Shown: positions 24,543 through 34,675, numbered from the stretch's first letter. The stretch is 64,000 nucleotides of DNA from Qaidamihabitans albus (GCF_016464705.1 NZ_JAEHOB010000003.1:1-64000); one strand, 5' to 3'. Notes: generated by a model from the letters alone, not told the origin. Numbers and translations are program-made.

Positions 24543-26537
24543 TCAGCCGTTGTTGTTGCCGGGCAGGCCCGGAATGCCCGGCTCCGACTCCGAGGTCTCC
24601 GTCGCACCGTCGTCGTCCGCCCCGATGAAGAGCGTGATCGCCTGGCTCTTCGTGATCGTGCTGCCCCGCGACGGGTCGGTGTTGGTCACCTTGCCGATGT
24701 CGCTGTCGTCGCTGACCTCTTCGGTCTGCCGGTTCACGTTGCCTTCCCAGCCGGCCTCGCGCAGGGTGGCCAGCGCCTGATCCTCCGTCATCCCGGTCAG
24801 GTCCGGCATCTCGATCGTCTGCTGTGAACCGTTGGAGACCTCGAGCTGCACCTGCGAGCCCACCGGTACGTTGCCCCCGTTGGGCGTCTGGCTGACCACC
24901 TGACCGGCCGGTGCGTCGGAGTCGACGTCGGTACGGGACACCGTCAGCCCGTCGGCCTCCAGCCCGGCCTTGGCCTCCTCGAAACTCTTGCCGGTGTAGT
25001 TGGTGACCTCCACCATGTCCGGTTCCGTGCCGATGGTGATCTGGACCGACCGGCCCTTCTCGATCTCCGTCTGCGCCGCGGGGTTCTGCTCGATGACCTT
25101 GTCGTAGGTGTTCGGATCCTCCACCGCGACCTCGTTGACGTTTCCGAGGGCGAGACCCGCCTCCTTCAGCGCCGCCTCCGCCTCGCTCCGGCTCATGCCG
25201 GTCAGATCGGGCACCTTCACCTTCGCGGGTGCCACCCCGACCTGGATCGTGATCTGCTCGCTGGTGGGGACCCGCTCGGTGGCCTGAGGATCGGTGTTGA
25301 TGACCCTGTCGATCTGGTCGGCCGTGCAGGACGGCTCGCCGTCGGTCTCCTCGCCGCCGCAGGGCACGTTCTGCCGGTTGAAGTTGTTGAAGCCGTCGTC
25401 ACGCAGTTCGGCCACGGCCTGCTCATAGGCCATGCCGCGCACGTCGGTGACCGGCACCAGGTCGGGCTCGCTCTTGAACGCGCCGAGGAGCCACAGCGTC
25501 AGCAGCACCGCCGCGATGGCCAGCACCGCGAGCAACGCCGCGATGAGGCCCCGCCGCTTGCGCCTGCGCCGCGCCTCGTCCTCGTCGTCGTAGCCGTAAC
25601 CGTCCGGGCCACCCGCGTACGTGTCCTCGTTGTTGGTCCCGGCGCCGAGCACCTGGGTGCGCTCGTCGTCGGACATCACCATCGGCGCCGACGGGCGCTG
25701 GCCGGACAGCGTGCGCACCAGGTCGGAGCGCATCTCGGCCGCCGACTGGTACCGGTTGGCCGCGCCCTTGGCGAGCGCCTTCAGCACCACGGCGTCCAGT
25801 TCGGGCGAGACGGCCGGGTTGACCGCCGACGGCGGCAGCGGGTCCTCCCGCACGTGCTGGTAGGCGACCGCGACGGGGGAGTCCCCGGTGAACGGGGGTT
25901 CACCGGTGATCAGCTCGTACAGCACACAGCCCGCGGCGTAGACGTCACTGCGGGCGTCGACCTGCTCACCACGGGCCTGCTCCGGCGAGAGGTACTGCGC
26001 GGTCCCTATTACGGCGGCGGTCTGGGTCATCGCGGCCTGGCCGTCGTGCACCGCGCGCGCGATACCGAAGTCCATCACCTTCACCGCGCCGTTGCGGGTG
26101 ATCATCACGTTGGCCGGCTTCACGTCCCGGTGCACGATGCCGTGCCGGTGGGAGAAGTCGAGTGCCGCGGAGACATCGGCCATGACCTCCATGGCCCGCT
26201 TCTGCGACATCGGACCCTCGGTCTTGACGATGTCCCGCAGCGTGCGCCCCTCGACGAACTCCATGACGATGTAGGGCAGCGGGCCGTAGTCGGTGTTCGC
26301 CTCACCGGTGTCGTACACCGCGACGATCGCCGGATGGTTCAGCGCGGCCGCGTTCTGCGCCTCCCGGCGGAAGCGCTCCTGGAACTGAGGATCACGCGCG
26401 AGGTCGGCACGCAGGATCTTCACGGCGACCTCGCGGCCGAGCCGAACGTCATGACCGTGGTGGACCTCGGACATGCCGCCGTAGCCGAGCGTGTCGCCCA
26501 GCTCGTAGCGGTTCGAGAGCAGTCGGGGTGCGCTCAT
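24543..26537 (-). CDS. pknB: Serine/threonine protein kinase PknB with PASTA domains
   Basis: A 664-residue kinase. The cytoplasmic catalytic domain has the P-loop GYGGMSEV, VAVKIL, HRDVKPANVMI and DFGIA, and TQTAAVIGT in the activation loop is the usual autophosphorylation site. One membrane helix lies at about 328-350, then four PASTA domains that sense muropeptides or lipid II outside the cell. PASTA 1 carries an inserted pair, Cys393 and Cys404. PknB controls cell-wall synthesis and division by phosphorylating FhaA, CwlM-type and other proteins. The ATG at 26537 (MSAPRLLSNRYEL) aligns with the mycobacterial start; ATG 26555, ten bases after the pknA stop, is an alternative. Confidence 0.96.
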   Translation of the reverse strand: MSAPRLLSNRYELGDTLGYGGMSEVHHGHDVRLGREVAVKILRADLARDPQFQERFRREAQNAAALNHPAIVAVYDTGEANTDYGPLPYIVMEFVEGRTLRDIVKTEGPMSQKRAMEVMADVSAALDFSHRHGIVHRDVKPANVMITRNGAVKVMDFGIARAVHDGQAAMTQTAAVIGTAQYLSPEQARGEQVDARSDVYAAGCVLYELITGEPPFTGDSPVAVAYQHVREDPLPPSAVNPAVSPELDAVVLKALAKGAANRYQSAAEMRSDLVRTLSGQRPSAPMVMSDDERTQVLGAGTNNEDTYAGGPDGYGYDDEDEARRRRKRRGLIAALLAVLAIAAVLLTLWLLGAFKSEPDLVPVTDVRGMAYEQAVAELRDDGFNNFNRQNVPCGGEETDGEPSCTADQIDRVINTDPQATERVPTSEQITIQVGVAPAKVKVPDLTGMSRSEAEAALKEAGLALGNVNEVAVEDPNTYDKVIEQNPAAQTEIEKGRSVQITIGTEPDMVEVTNYTGKSFEEAKAGLEADGLTVSRTDVDSDAPAGQVVSQTPNGGNVPVGSQVQLEVSNGSQQTIEMPDLTGMTEDQALATLREAGWEGNVNRQTEEVSDDSDIGKVTNTDPSRGSTITKSQAITLFIGADDDGATETSESEPGIPGLPGNNNG

Positions 26538-26565
26538 TGCCTGGTGCCGTTCCATTCCGTCAGTG

Positions 26566-27858
26566 TCATCTCCAACGCGCCGGGCTTTCGGCGAGCGCGT
26601 TCCGGGTCTCCGCCTGCGGCGTGCCCATCTTGCCCTGTACGCCGTCTTCCTCAGTTGAACGTTCGCGGGTGTTCCACCAGTTGTCCGCGATACCGGCGGA
26701 ATCCTCGTCGCTGTGTGCCGGGCGTACGTCGATCGGACCCGGTGATCCCTCGCTCTCCGGGCGCAGCAGCCGCGGCACCAGCACCGCTGCCGCAACGACG
26801 AGCAGGACGAGGGCCAGCGTGAGAAGTATCCACAACCCGGCGTGGCTGCGGCGCCGGGGCGGTACCGGATGTGGCATACCACCGGTGTGCGGTGGCGTCA
26901 CCGGCTGCATGGTGGGGTGGGAGCCGGGGCCGACCGGAGCCATCGGGCCCGCCGCGACGGCCGGGTTGCCCACGTAACCGGCACCGACCATGCCCGCCGG
27001 GGCGGGCAGCGGATGCCCGGCCCTGATCGCGGCCACCGCGTTGGCGAACTCGCCGCCACCCGCGTAACGCTGCCGCGGGTCCTTGACCAGTGTCGCCTCG
27101 ATCACCGCTCGCGCGCCCGGCGGAACGTCCGGCGGCAGCGGCGGCGGCAGGTCCCTGATGTGCATCATGGCGACGGTCACCGCGTTCTCCGAAAGGAACG
27201 GCCGGTGTCCGGCCAGGCACTCGTAGCCGCACACGGCGAGCGAGTAGACGTCGCTCGCGGGCTCCGCGTCCTGTCCGAGGGCCTGCTCGGGAGCGATGTA
27301 GTGCGCGGTGCCCATCACCATCCCGGAGCGCGTGACCGGCGCGGCGTCGGCGGCCTTGGCGATCCCGAAGTCGGTGAGCTTCACGACACCGGTGGCGCTG
27401 ACCAGGATGTTTCCCGGCTTCACGTCACGGTGCACCAGCCCGCGCTCGTGCGCGGCCTGGAGCGCGCGCCCGGCCTGTTCGAGGATGTCGAGCGTGCGCT
27501 CGGCCGAGATCCGCCGCTCGCGGGCGAGGATGGCCGCCAGCGGCTCGCCCTCCACGAGCTCCATCACCAGGTACGCGATGTGGTGTGCGCCGGATGCCCC
27601 GGTCCCCGGCTCAGCCGTCTCGCCGTAGTCGTGCACCGCCGCGATCCCGTGATGGTTCAGTGAGGCGGTGGTGCGTGCCTCGGTGCGGAAGCGGTGCAGG
27701 AACTCCGCGTCACCGGACAACTCCGCCTTGAGGATCTTCACCGCCACCGTCCGGTCGAGGCGAGTGTCGTTGGCCTCCCAGACCTCACCCATCCCACCGA
27801 CGGCGATCCGGCCGGTGAGGCGGTAACGCTCCGCGAGCAGTTGCCCCGACGCCAGCAT
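26566..27858 (-). CDS. pknA: Serine/threonine protein kinase PknA
   Basis: A 430-residue membrane kinase. The catalytic domain at residues 10-275 has [26 protein letters not shown] and TDFGIAK. A Pro/Gly/Ala-rich linker follows, then one membrane helix at about 336-356 and a short exterior tail of about 65 residues without PASTA domains. PknA works with PknB on division and cell shape. It lies between pbpA (three bases upstream) and pknB (overlapping promoter space of ten bases), in the conserved operon order. Confidence 0.95.
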   Translation of the reverse strand: MLASGQLLAERYRLTGRIAVGGMGEVWEANDTRLDRTVAVKILKAELSGDAEFLHRFRTEARTTASLNHHGIAAVHDYGETAEPGTGASGAHHIAYLVMELVEGEPLAAILARERRISAERTLDILEQAGRALQAAHERGLVHRDVKPGNILVSATGVVKLTDFGIAKAADAAPVTRSGMVMGTAHYIAPEQALGQDAEPASDVYSLAVCGYECLAGHRPFLSENAVTVAMMHIRDLPPPLPPDVPPGARAVIEATLVKDPRQRYAGGGEFANAVAAIRAGHPLPAPAGMVGAGYVGNPAVAAGPMAPVGPGSHPTMQPVTPPHTGGMPHPVPPRRRSHAGLWILLTLALVLLVVAAAVLVPRLLRPESEGSPGPIDVRPAHSDEDSAGIADNWWNTRERSTEEDGVQGKMGTPQAETRNALAESPARWR

Positions 27859-27861
27859 CCG

Positions 27862-29331
27862 CTACCCACCTCCGAGAGCGGCGGCGATGGTCGTCCGGCC
27901 GATCTCGGCGGCGACGGAGCCACCGGTCGCGGCGAGGCCGCGGTCGCCACCGGACTGGACGATCACCGCGACGGCGATCCGCGGGTCGTCATGGGGTGCG
28001 AACGCGGTGTACCACGCGTGCGGCGGGGTCGCCTTCGGGTCGCTGCCGTGCTCGGCGGTCCCGGTCTTGGAGGCGATGTTGAGCGAGGGGTCCTTGCCGC
28101 CCCCGCTGGTGTTCTCCTCCGAGGCGATCATCATGTCTTTGAGCGCCTCGGCGTTGGCCGCGGACATCGCCGCCTCACCGGTGAGCTCCTCGGGAGCGAA
28201 CTCCTCGATCGTGGAGAGGTCCGGCGCCAGCAGTGCCCGCACCAGCTGCGGCTTCATCGCGACACCGCCGTTGGCCACCGTCGCCGACAGCAGCGCGTCC
28301 TGCATCGGTGTGAGCCTGACGTCACGCTGTCCGATGCCGCTCTGGTAGAGCGCGGCCTCGCTCTCCAGGTCGCCGAGCGAGGAGGGCACCACGCTCATCG
28401 GGATCTCCAGGTCGCTCATCCCGATCCCGAAGTCCGCCGCGGTCTCCCGCAGCTTCTCCGCGCCGAGGTTCCCGGCGAGCTCGGCGTAGGCGGTGTTGCA
28501 CGAGTAGGCGAGTGCGTCCTTCAGCGTGCTGCCCGGGCACGTCTGGCCGCCGAAGTTCTCCAGCGTCGTGCTGGTGCCGGGCAGGGTCACGTTGGCCGCG
28601 CTGGTGACCTTGGTGTCCGGCGTCGCGCCGTTCTCCAGCGCCGCGGCCGTGGTGACGATCTTGAACGTCGAACCGGGCGGGTAGGTCTCCCGGATCGCGC
28701 GGTTGAGCATCGGGTTGGCTTCGTTCTCGGTGTACTGCTCCCACGCCGCCTGCTGCTCCTCGCTGCTGTGCGAGGCCAGCCGGTTCGGGTCGTAGGAGGG
28801 GGTCGAGACCATCGCCAGGATGTCGCCGGTCTTCGGGTCGAGCGCCACGACCGAGCCCGTGTAGCCCCGGTCGGTCATCGCCCGGTACGCGGCCTCCTGC
28901 ACCGAGGGGCGCACGGTGAGCCGGACATTGCCGCCGCGCGGGTCCCGGCCGGTGATCATGTCGGAGAGCCTGCGCACGAACAGGCGCGGATCCGAGCCGT
29001 TGAGGAACTCGTCCATGTTGCCTTCGAGGCCGTCCGCGCCGTAGCGCACCGAGTAGTACCCGGTGACCGGGGCGTACATCGGTCCGTTCGAGTACGTGCG
29101 CTGGTACTGGAGCCGGTCGTCGGTCGGCTCGACGCCCGCGAGTACCTGCCCGGCCTCCTCGGCCACGATCTTGCCGCGTTCCCGGGAGTACTCGTCGAGC
29201 AGCACGCGGCTGTTGCGGCCGTCGGTGCGGTAGTCGTCGGCCTTGACGACCTGGATGTAGGTCGCGTTGACGAGCAACAGGGTCACCATGACGAGCATGG
29301 CGACCCCGACCTTGCGCAGCGGTGTGTTCAT
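27862..29331 (-). CDS. pbpA: Penicillin-binding protein PbpA (class B transpeptidase)
   Basis: A 489-residue D,D-transpeptidase. It has an N-terminal membrane anchor (about 8-25), a dimerisation/linker region to about 155 and the transpeptidase domain. The three active-site motifs are present: STFK, SCN and KTGTAEHG. PbpA cross-links peptidoglycan during division and is a known target of PknB signalling in mycobacteria. Its ATG overlaps the rodA stop (ATGA), so the glycosyltransferase/transpeptidase pair is translationally coupled. Confidence 0.96.
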   Translation of the reverse strand: MNTPLRKVGVAMLVMVTLLLVNATYIQVVKADDYRTDGRNSRVLLDEYSRERGKIVAEEAGQVLAGVEPTDDRLQYQRTYSNGPMYAPVTGYYSVRYGADGLEGNMDEFLNGSDPRLFVRRLSDMITGRDPRGGNVRLTVRPSVQEAAYRAMTDRGYTGSVVALDPKTGDILAMVSTPSYDPNRLASHSSEEQQAAWEQYTENEANPMLNRAIRETYPPGSTFKIVTTAAALENGATPDTKVTSAANVTLPGTSTTLENFGGQTCPGSTLKDALAYSCNTAYAELAGNLGAEKLRETAADFGIGMSDLEIPMSVVPSSLGDLESEAALYQSGIGQRDVRLTPMQDALLSATVANGGVAMKPQLVRALLAPDLSTIEEFAPEELTGEAAMSAANAEALKDMMIASEENTSGGGKDPSLNIASKTGTAEHGSDPKATPPHAWYTAFAPHDDPRIAVAVIVQSGGDRGLAATGGSVAAEIGRTTIAAALGGG

Positions 29332-30809
29332 TCGGTCCTCCCCCCTTCCGCGGGCTGCGGCCGTTGGACCATCACCGTGTGCGCCTCGGCCAGCGGGGCC
29401 TGCGCCTGTGGCCGTGGCTTCGCCGCGGGCTGCGGCCGGCGCGCGGCGTCGGAGATGCGCAGCAGCAGCGCGACGAGGATGTAGTTGGCGAGCAGCGAGG
29501 AGCCGCCGTAGGAGAGGAACGGCGTCGTGATGCCGGTCATCGGGATCAGCTTGGTGACCCCGCCGACGATCACGAAGACCTGCATGATGATCGTGAACGA
29601 CAGCCCGCCGCCGAGCAGCTTGCCGAACGTGTCCCGCACCGCCAGTGCACCGCGCATGCCGCGCATCGCGAGCAGCAGGTAGATCATCAGCAGCGCGGCG
29701 AGCCCGACGAAGCCGAGCTCCTCACCGAGTGCCGCGGTGATGAAGTCGGTGTTGGCCTCCGGCACCGTCTCCGGCCTGCCCGCGCCGAGGCCGGTGCCGA
29801 AGACGCCGCCCGTGCCGAGGCCGAACAGACCCTGCGCGATCTGGTAACCGCCGCCGGGATCGTCGTAGGTGGCCAGTGGGTCGATCCAGTTCGCGACGCG
29901 CTGCTGCACGTGCGTGAACAGCTGGTAGGCGATCAGCGCCCCGCCGAGGAACAGGCCGAGCCCGACGACCACCCAGATGATCCGCTCGGTGGCGACGTAG
30001 AGCATCACCAGGACGATGCCGAAGAACAGCAGCGCGGTGCCGAGGTCCTTCTCGAACACCAGGATGCCGAGGCACGCGACGGCGGCGATGAGGATCGGCC
30101 CGAGATCGCGGGCCCGGGGCAGCTCGACGCCGAGGACCCGCTTGCCCGCCGCCATGAACAGGTCGCGCTTCGCGACGAGGAACGACGCGAAGAAGATCAT
30201 CAGCAGGATCTTGGCGAACTCACCGGGCTGGATCGAGAACCCGGGCAGCTTCAGCCAGACCTTCGCGCCGTTGACCTCCGAGAGCGAACTGGGCAGCAAC
30301 GCGGGCAGGGCGAGCGCGACGATGCCGACCAGCCCGAACGTGTAGGCGTACCTGGTGAGCGTGCGGTGATCGGGCACCACGATGAGCACGGCGAGGAACA
30401 GTGCGAGCGCCAGCACCGTGAACAGCACCTGCCGCGGCGCGTTCTCGGTGACCTCCTGGCTGAGCGAGATCGCCCGCTCGGCCTGTGCCATGTCGATCCG
30501 GTAGATCATCACCAGGCCGATGCCGTTGAGCAACGCCACGCACGGCAGGATCAGTGGATCGGCGTACGGTGCCCAGCGTCGCACGGCAAGGTGCGCGACG
30601 GCGAAGATCGCCAGGTAGGCCAGGCCGTACCAGACGACGTCCCAGGACAGTTCCTGTTCCTGGTTCGCCTGCACGAGCACGAACGCCGACGTGACGATGA
30701 ACGCGGCGAACGCGAGCAGGGCCAGTTCGGTGCCGCTGCGCTTCGGCATTTCGCGGGGCGGGTTGGTGGCGTACTGCGCTGCCCGCGAGCCGGCTCCCGG
30801 CTGACTCAT
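29328..30809 (-). CDS. rodA: SEDS-family peptidoglycan glycosyltransferase RodA/FtsW
   Basis: A 493-residue polytopic membrane protein of the FtsW/RodA/SpoVE family, with about 12 helices. Conserved motifs include LPGFSIQPGEFAKI, FEKDLGTALL and MTGITTPFLSYGGSS near the C-terminus. SEDS proteins polymerise lipid II into glycan strands and pair with a class B PBP, here PbpA. The ATG is coupled to the pstP stop (TGATG) and its stop to pbpA (ATGA). Position in the pknAB operon identifies it as the rodA copy rather than ftsW. Confidence 0.95.
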   Translation of the reverse strand: MSQPGAGSRAAQYATNPPREMPKRSGTELALLAFAAFIVTSAFVLVQANQEQELSWDVVWYGLAYLAIFAVAHLAVRRWAPYADPLILPCVALLNGIGLVMIYRIDMAQAERAISLSQEVTENAPRQVLFTVLALALFLAVLIVVPDHRTLTRYAYTFGLVGIVALALPALLPSSLSEVNGAKVWLKLPGFSIQPGEFAKILLMIFFASFLVAKRDLFMAAGKRVLGVELPRARDLGPILIAAVACLGILVFEKDLGTALLFFGIVLVMLYVATERIIWVVVGLGLFLGGALIAYQLFTHVQQRVANWIDPLATYDDPGGGYQIAQGLFGLGTGGVFGTGLGAGRPETVPEANTDFITAALGEELGFVGLAALLMIYLLLAMRGMRGALAVRDTFGKLLGGGLSFTIIMQVFVIVGGVTKLIPMTGITTPFLSYGGSSLLANYILVALLLRISDAARRPQPAAKPRPQAQAPLAEAHTVMVQRPQPAEGGRTE

Positions 30810-32191
30810 CAGCCACCGCCTGGGCTGGGCGCCGGGCGGCAGTCCACCCCCGGCTGCCCACCCTGCTGTCGCTGTCCCGGTGCGGTCGTCTCGGTCTGCT
30901 GCCCGGCGGAGTCCTCGCGCTCGATACCGCCGACGACGCCGCCGCCCTGCGGCTGCTCCTCGTCGCAGATCTCCAGCACGTTGTTGCGCCGCAGGGTGTC
31001 GATGTAGTCGCGGGACTCGGCGAGCCCATCCCGCTTCACGCCGTTGCGCACGGCGTCCCGCGCGTCCTGCTGCAGGTCGCTGACCCGCAGCGGCTCGCAG
31101 AGCGTCGCCTCGGGCGCGCACGAGCCCTCGGCCCGCTTGTGCAGGTCGAAGCCCAGGATGCTCCCGGGCACGCCCTGGTAGATCACGACCTCCTGGTCGG
31201 TGCCCACGCCGACGTAGTACTGCCGCAGGACGAAGTAGCGCGTCGCGATCGCCGCGGCCGCGAGCAGCACGAGTGCCAGCCCGAACGCGACGAGCAACCG
31301 GAAGCGCCTACGGCGTTTCGCTTTTGGGTCCGGCGGGGGCTCCGCAGGCTCCACCCGCTGCGGCTGCGGCTGCGCGGTGAGCGCTCGTGCCCGCGCGGCG
31401 GGCGAGTCGCCCTGGTGGCCCTCGTCGCTGCCGTCCCCGGCGGCGCCGCCGACGATCGGGGCGTCCTCACCGAAGTCGACGTCCACCACGTCGGCCACGA
31501 TCACGGTGACGTTGTCCGTGCCACCGCCCTTGAGGGCGAGCTCGATCATCCGGTCGGCGCATTCCTGCGGATCCGGGATCTGCATGGCCTCGGACATCGT
31601 CTCGTTGCTGACCATGCCGGAAAGCCCGTCCGAGCACAGCAGGTAACGATCGCCCGCGCGCGCCTCGCGCACGGTGAAGTTCGGCTCGACCTCGTGCCCG
31701 GTCAGCGCCTTCAGCAGCAGCGAGCGCTGCGGGTGGGTCGCGGCCTCGTCCTCGGTGATCCGGCCCTGTTCGAGAAGTTCGTTGACGAAGCTGTCGTCGC
31801 GGGTGATCTGCGTGAACTGGCCGTCGCGCTGGAGGTAGGCACGCGAGTCGCCGACGTGCACGAGCCCGAGCCGCGAACCGGAGAACAGCACAGCGGTGAG
31901 CGTCGTGCCCATGCCGTCGAGATCCGGGTCGCCCGCCACGAGTTCGGAGATCGCGGCGTTGCCCTGGGTCACGGCCTCGCGAAGCTGTGTGAGCAGGTCG
32001 TCGCCGGGTTCGTCGTCGTCAAGGGGGGCCAGCGAGGCGATGACCACCTTGCTGGCCACCTCACCGGCGGCGTGGCCGCCCATGCCGTCGGCGAGTGCGA
32101 GCAGGCGCGGGCCGGCGTACACCGAGTCCTGGTTGCTGGAACGGACCAGGCCACGGTCACTGCGGGCCGCGTAGCGAAGGACGAGTGTCAT
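30809..32191 (-). CDS. pstP: PP2C-family serine/threonine phosphatase PstP
   Basis: A 460-residue membrane phosphatase. The cytoplasmic PP2C domain at residues 1-235 has the metal-binding motifs SNQDSVY, ALADGMGGHAAGE, HVGDSRAYL and GGGTDNVTVI. A basic Pro-rich linker is followed by one membrane helix (about 297-320) and an exterior domain with cysteines. PstP reverses PknA/PknB phosphorylation of cell-wall proteins. It is coupled to fhaB upstream (ATGA) and rodA downstream. Confidence 0.95.
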   Translation of the reverse strand: MTLVLRYAARSDRGLVRSSNQDSVYAGPRLLALADGMGGHAAGEVASKVVIASLAPLDDDEPGDDLLTQLREAVTQGNAAISELVAGDPDLDGMGTTLTAVLFSGSRLGLVHVGDSRAYLQRDGQFTQITRDDSFVNELLEQGRITEDEAATHPQRSLLLKALTGHEVEPNFTVREARAGDRYLLCSDGLSGMVSNETMSEAMQIPDPQECADRMIELALKGGGTDNVTVIVADVVDVDFGEDAPIVGGAAGDGSDEGHQGDSPAARARALTAQPQPQRVEPAEPPPDPKAKRRRRFRLLVAFGLALVLLAAAAIATRYFVLRQYYVGVGTDQEVVIYQGVPGSILGFDLHKRAEGSCAPEATLCEPLRVSDLQQDARDAVRNGVKRDGLAESRDYIDTLRRNNVLEICDEEQPQGGGVVGGIEREDSAGQQTETTAPGQRQQGGQPGVDCRPAPSPGGG

Positions 32192-32652
32192 GGGCGAAGC
32201 TCGATCACCGTCTTGCCAATCCGGATGGGGACGCCGAGCGGGACTCGGAGTGGTGCAGTGACCTTAGCCCGGTCCAGGTAGGTCCCGTTCGTCGAGCCCA
32301 GATCTTCCACATACCACTCGTCACCACGCAGGGACAGCCGGGCGTGCCGGGTCGAGGCGTAGTCGTCGTCGAGCACCAGCGTGGAGTCGTCCGCGCGGCC
32401 GATCAGGATCGGCCTGCCGTCCAGGGCGATCCGCGTGCCCGCGAGCGCTCCGTGCGTGACCACGAGTTGCCGCGGGGTCTTGCTGCCCCGCGGCTTCTTC
32501 CGCTCCTTGCCGCGCCGGAAGCTCGGCACGTTGACCCGCAGGCCCGACGCGGCGTAGAGGTCCGAACGCACCACGCGCAGCGCGGTGAGCACGAACAACC
32601 AGAGCAGGAGGAGAAATCCTGCTCTGGTGAGTTGAACGACCAGCTCTGGCAC
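32188..32652 (-). CDS. fhaB: FHA-domain protein FhaB (FipA)
   Basis: A 154-residue protein with an N-terminal membrane helix (about 10-28), a basic linker and a C-terminal FHA domain (residues 62-150) showing ILIGRADDSTLVL, STRHARL and GSTNGTYLD. FHA domains bind phosphothreonine peptides; in mycobacteria FhaB/FipA links PknA/PknB signalling to division. It lies directly before pstP with a four-base overlap. Confidence 0.94.
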   Translation of the reverse strand: MPELVVQLTRAGFLLLLWLFVLTALRVVRSDLYAASGLRVNVPSFRRGKERKKPRGSKTPRQLVVTHGALAGTRIALDGRPILIGRADDSTLVLDDDYASTRHARLSLRGDEWYVEDLGSTNGTYLDRAKVTAPLRVPLGVPIRIGKTVIELRP

Positions 32653-32863
32653 CTGTTGTGTCAGCTCCCGCCCTCGTCGCGCCCAGCCCGCGGCGCTGTC
32701 TGTCTGGATCTCTGCGCCTTCTGCCAGGGCCCCCGGTACCCCGATGCGGGGACGCCACGGGTCCCCGCACGGCCGCCATTATGCGGGACACCCGGATACG
32801 GGCCGTGCGGGAGGAGCTGAATACGACGAACAGCGTGGCCGGGCCTAGCCGATCCGAAGGTTG

Positions 32864-34675
32864 TCAGCCCTGCGTACGGAACACCAGTGACGAGTGCCCG
32901 ACCCGGATGACGTCGCCGTCGGCGAGCTGCCAGGTCTGCACCGGTGTGCCGTTGACAGTGGTGCCGTTGGTCGAACCGATGTCGGCGAGCGTGGCGCTCT
33001 GACCGTCCCAGGTGATCTCCAGATGCCTGCGGGACACGCCGGTGTCCGGCAGCCGGAAGTCCGCGTCCTGGCCACGGCCCACCACGTTGCCGCCCTGCTT
33101 CAGCGCGTAGGAGCGGTTCGAGCCGTCGTCGAGCTGCAAGCTGGCCTGCAACTGGCGGCCACCGCCCGGCATCGGCGGCGCGGCGTAGCCCTGCTGGCCG
33201 TAAGGATCCGGCGGCGGCGCCTGCGCGGGGTAACCACCGGGCGGGCTCGGCGGCGCCGCGTAGCCCTGGTCGTAGCCGGGAGGGGGTGGTGGTGGCTGGC
33301 CGTAGCCCTGGTCGTATCCGGGTGGCGGGGCGCCGTAGCCCTGCTCGTATCCCGGAGGTGGTGGCTGGCCGTAGCCCTGGTCGTATCCGGGAGCCGGGGG
33401 CGGCGCGCCGTAACCCTGGTCGTATCCGGGTGGCGGGGCGCCGTAGCCCTGGTCGTAGCCGGGAGGGGGTGGTGGTGGCTGGCCGTAGCCCTGGTCGTAT
33501 CCGGGTGGCGGGGCGCCGTAGCCCTGCTCGTATCCCGGAGGTGGTGGCTGGCCGTAGCCCTGGTCGTATCCGGGAGCCGGGGGCGGCGCGCCGTAACCCT
33601 GGTCGTATCCGGGTGGCGGGGCGCCGTAGCCCTGGTCGTAGCCGGGAGGGGGTGGTGGTGGCTGGCCGTAGCCCTGGTCGTATCCGGGTGGCGGGGCGCC
33701 GTAGCCCTGCTCGTATCCCGGAGGTGGTGGCTGGCCGTAGCCCTGGTCGTATCCGGGAGCCGGGGGCGGCGCGCCGTAACCCTGGTCGTATCCGGGTGGC
33801 GGGGCGCCGTAGCCCTGGTCGTAGCCGGGAGGGGGTGGTGGTGGCTGGCCGTAGCCCTGGTCGTATCCGGGTGGCGGGGCGCCGTAGCCCTGCTCGTATC
33901 CCGGAGGTGGTGGCTGGCCGTAGCCCTGGTCGTATCCGGGAGCCGGGGGCGGCGCGCCGTAACCCTGGTCGTATCCGGGTGGCGGGGCGCCGTAGCCCTG
34001 GTCGTAGCCGGGAGGGGGTGGTGGTGGCTGGCCGTAGCCCTGGTCGTATCCGGGTGGCGGGGCGCCGTAGCCCTGCTCGTATCCCGGAGGTGGTGGCTGG
34101 CCGTACCCCTGGTCGTAGCCGCCGGGCTGGCCGTACCCCTGGTCGTAACCGGGTTGCCCCTGTCCGTAGCCGTACTGACCCTGCTGGCCGTACGGGTCAC
34201 CCTGGTCGTATTGGCCGTAGCCGCCGGGCTGGCTCATTGGTCGGTCTCCTGCGTCGCTGGTTCGTGCTGACCGTGCCGCGGCCCTGGCGTCGTGTGGCTT
34301 GACGTCGGGATCGACGGTCGAGCGGGTCCTGAACTGTCCAGTATGCAGCGCCTCGTTGCGCTCGAGCGAAACTACGACGTCACCATAGGTGTCCCAGCCG
34401 TGCTCGGCGAGGTGCTGTGCCACCGCATCCGCGAGTACCTGTGTGACGGGACGCTCCGCGCCCGCCATCCGATCGTGATCGGCAGGCCCAAGGGAGACGA
34501 TGTAGTGGTTGGGGGCGAGCAGCCGGCCACCGGCGAGCTCACGGACGTTGCCCTCGCATTCACGCTCCAGATCCTGCGCCACCTCCTGGGTAACGACGTT
34601 GCCCCCGAACATCCGGGCGAAGGTGTTGCCCACGAGGTTCTCGAGACGCCGGTCGAAGCGCTGAACGCGACCCAC
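32864..34675 (-). CDS. fhaA: FHA-domain protein FhaA with DUF3662 N-terminus and a long repeated linker
   Basis: A 603-residue cytoplasmic protein. The N-terminal DUF3662 domain (about 1-125; [16 protein letters not shown] is characteristic) binds membrane-associated partners. A roughly 340-residue Gly/Tyr/Pro/Gln linker is made of GYDQGYG-type repeats; most of it is a 61-residue unit repeated 4.6 times. The C-terminal FHA domain (about 510-600) has [20 protein letters not shown] and GSTNGTTVN. FhaA binds PknB-phosphorylated MviN/CwlM-type partners and regulates peptidoglycan precursors. GTG 34675 fits the family start and has GGAGG upstream; it is the first gene of the fhaA-pknB operon. Confidence 0.95.
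   Translation of the reverse strand: MGRVQRFDRRLENLVGNTFARMFGGNVVTQEVAQDLERECEGNVRELAGGRLLAPNHYIVSLGPADHDRMAGAERPVTQVLADAVAQHLAEHGWDTYGDVVVSLERNEALHTGQFRTRSTVDPDVKPHDARAAARSARTSDAGDRPMSQPGGYGQYDQGDPYGQQGQYGYGQGQPGYDQGYGQPGGYDQGYGQPPPPGYEQGYGAPPPGYDQGYGQPPPPPPGYDQGYGAPPPGYDQGYGAPPPAPGYDQGYGQPPPPGYEQGYGAPPPGYDQGYGQPPPPPPGYDQGYGAPPPGYDQGYGAPPPAPGYDQGYGQPPPPGYEQGYGAPPPGYDQGYGQPPPPPPGYDQGYGAPPPGYDQGYGAPPPAPGYDQGYGQPPPPGYEQGYGAPPPGYDQGYGQPPPPPPGYDQGYGAPPPGYDQGYGAPPPAPGYDQGYGQPPPPGYEQGYGAPPPGYDQGYGQPPPPPPGYDQGYAAPPSPPGGYPAQAPPPDPYGQQGYAAPPMPGGGRQLQASLQLDDGSNRSYALKQGGNVVGRGQDADFRLPDTGVSRRHLEITWDGQSATLADIGSTNGTTVNGTPVQTWQLADGDVIRVGHSSLVFRTQG
33260..34105 (-). repeat. 183-bp tandem repeat inside fhaA, about 4.6 copies
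   Basis: Units begin at 33260, 33443, 33626, 33809 and 33992 (the last is partial). I see no differences between copies, synonymous positions included. Each unit codes for 61 residues in five sub-repeats of 11-14 residues ending in GYDQ or GYEQ. The period is a multiple of three, so copy-number change keeps the reading frame. This also explains the long open frames on the other strand. Confidence 0.95.

Noticed and set aside
24543-26882. A longer PknB of 779 residues starting upstream at 26882
   Set aside because: The extra N-terminus overlaps pknA in another frame and is not kinase-like. The MSAPRLLSNRYEL start matches the family.
33260-34105. Regularly spaced repeats that could suggest a CRISPR array
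   Set aside because: Units are 183 bp, identical throughout, without unique spacers, lie inside a coding gene and have no cas genes nearby.
32894-34302. Several long open frames on both strands across the fhaA repeat, with repetitive translations
   Set aside because: The repeat period (183) is a multiple of three and GC-rich, so all frames stay open. The minus-strand frame that reads DUF3662-linker-FHA is the real gene.
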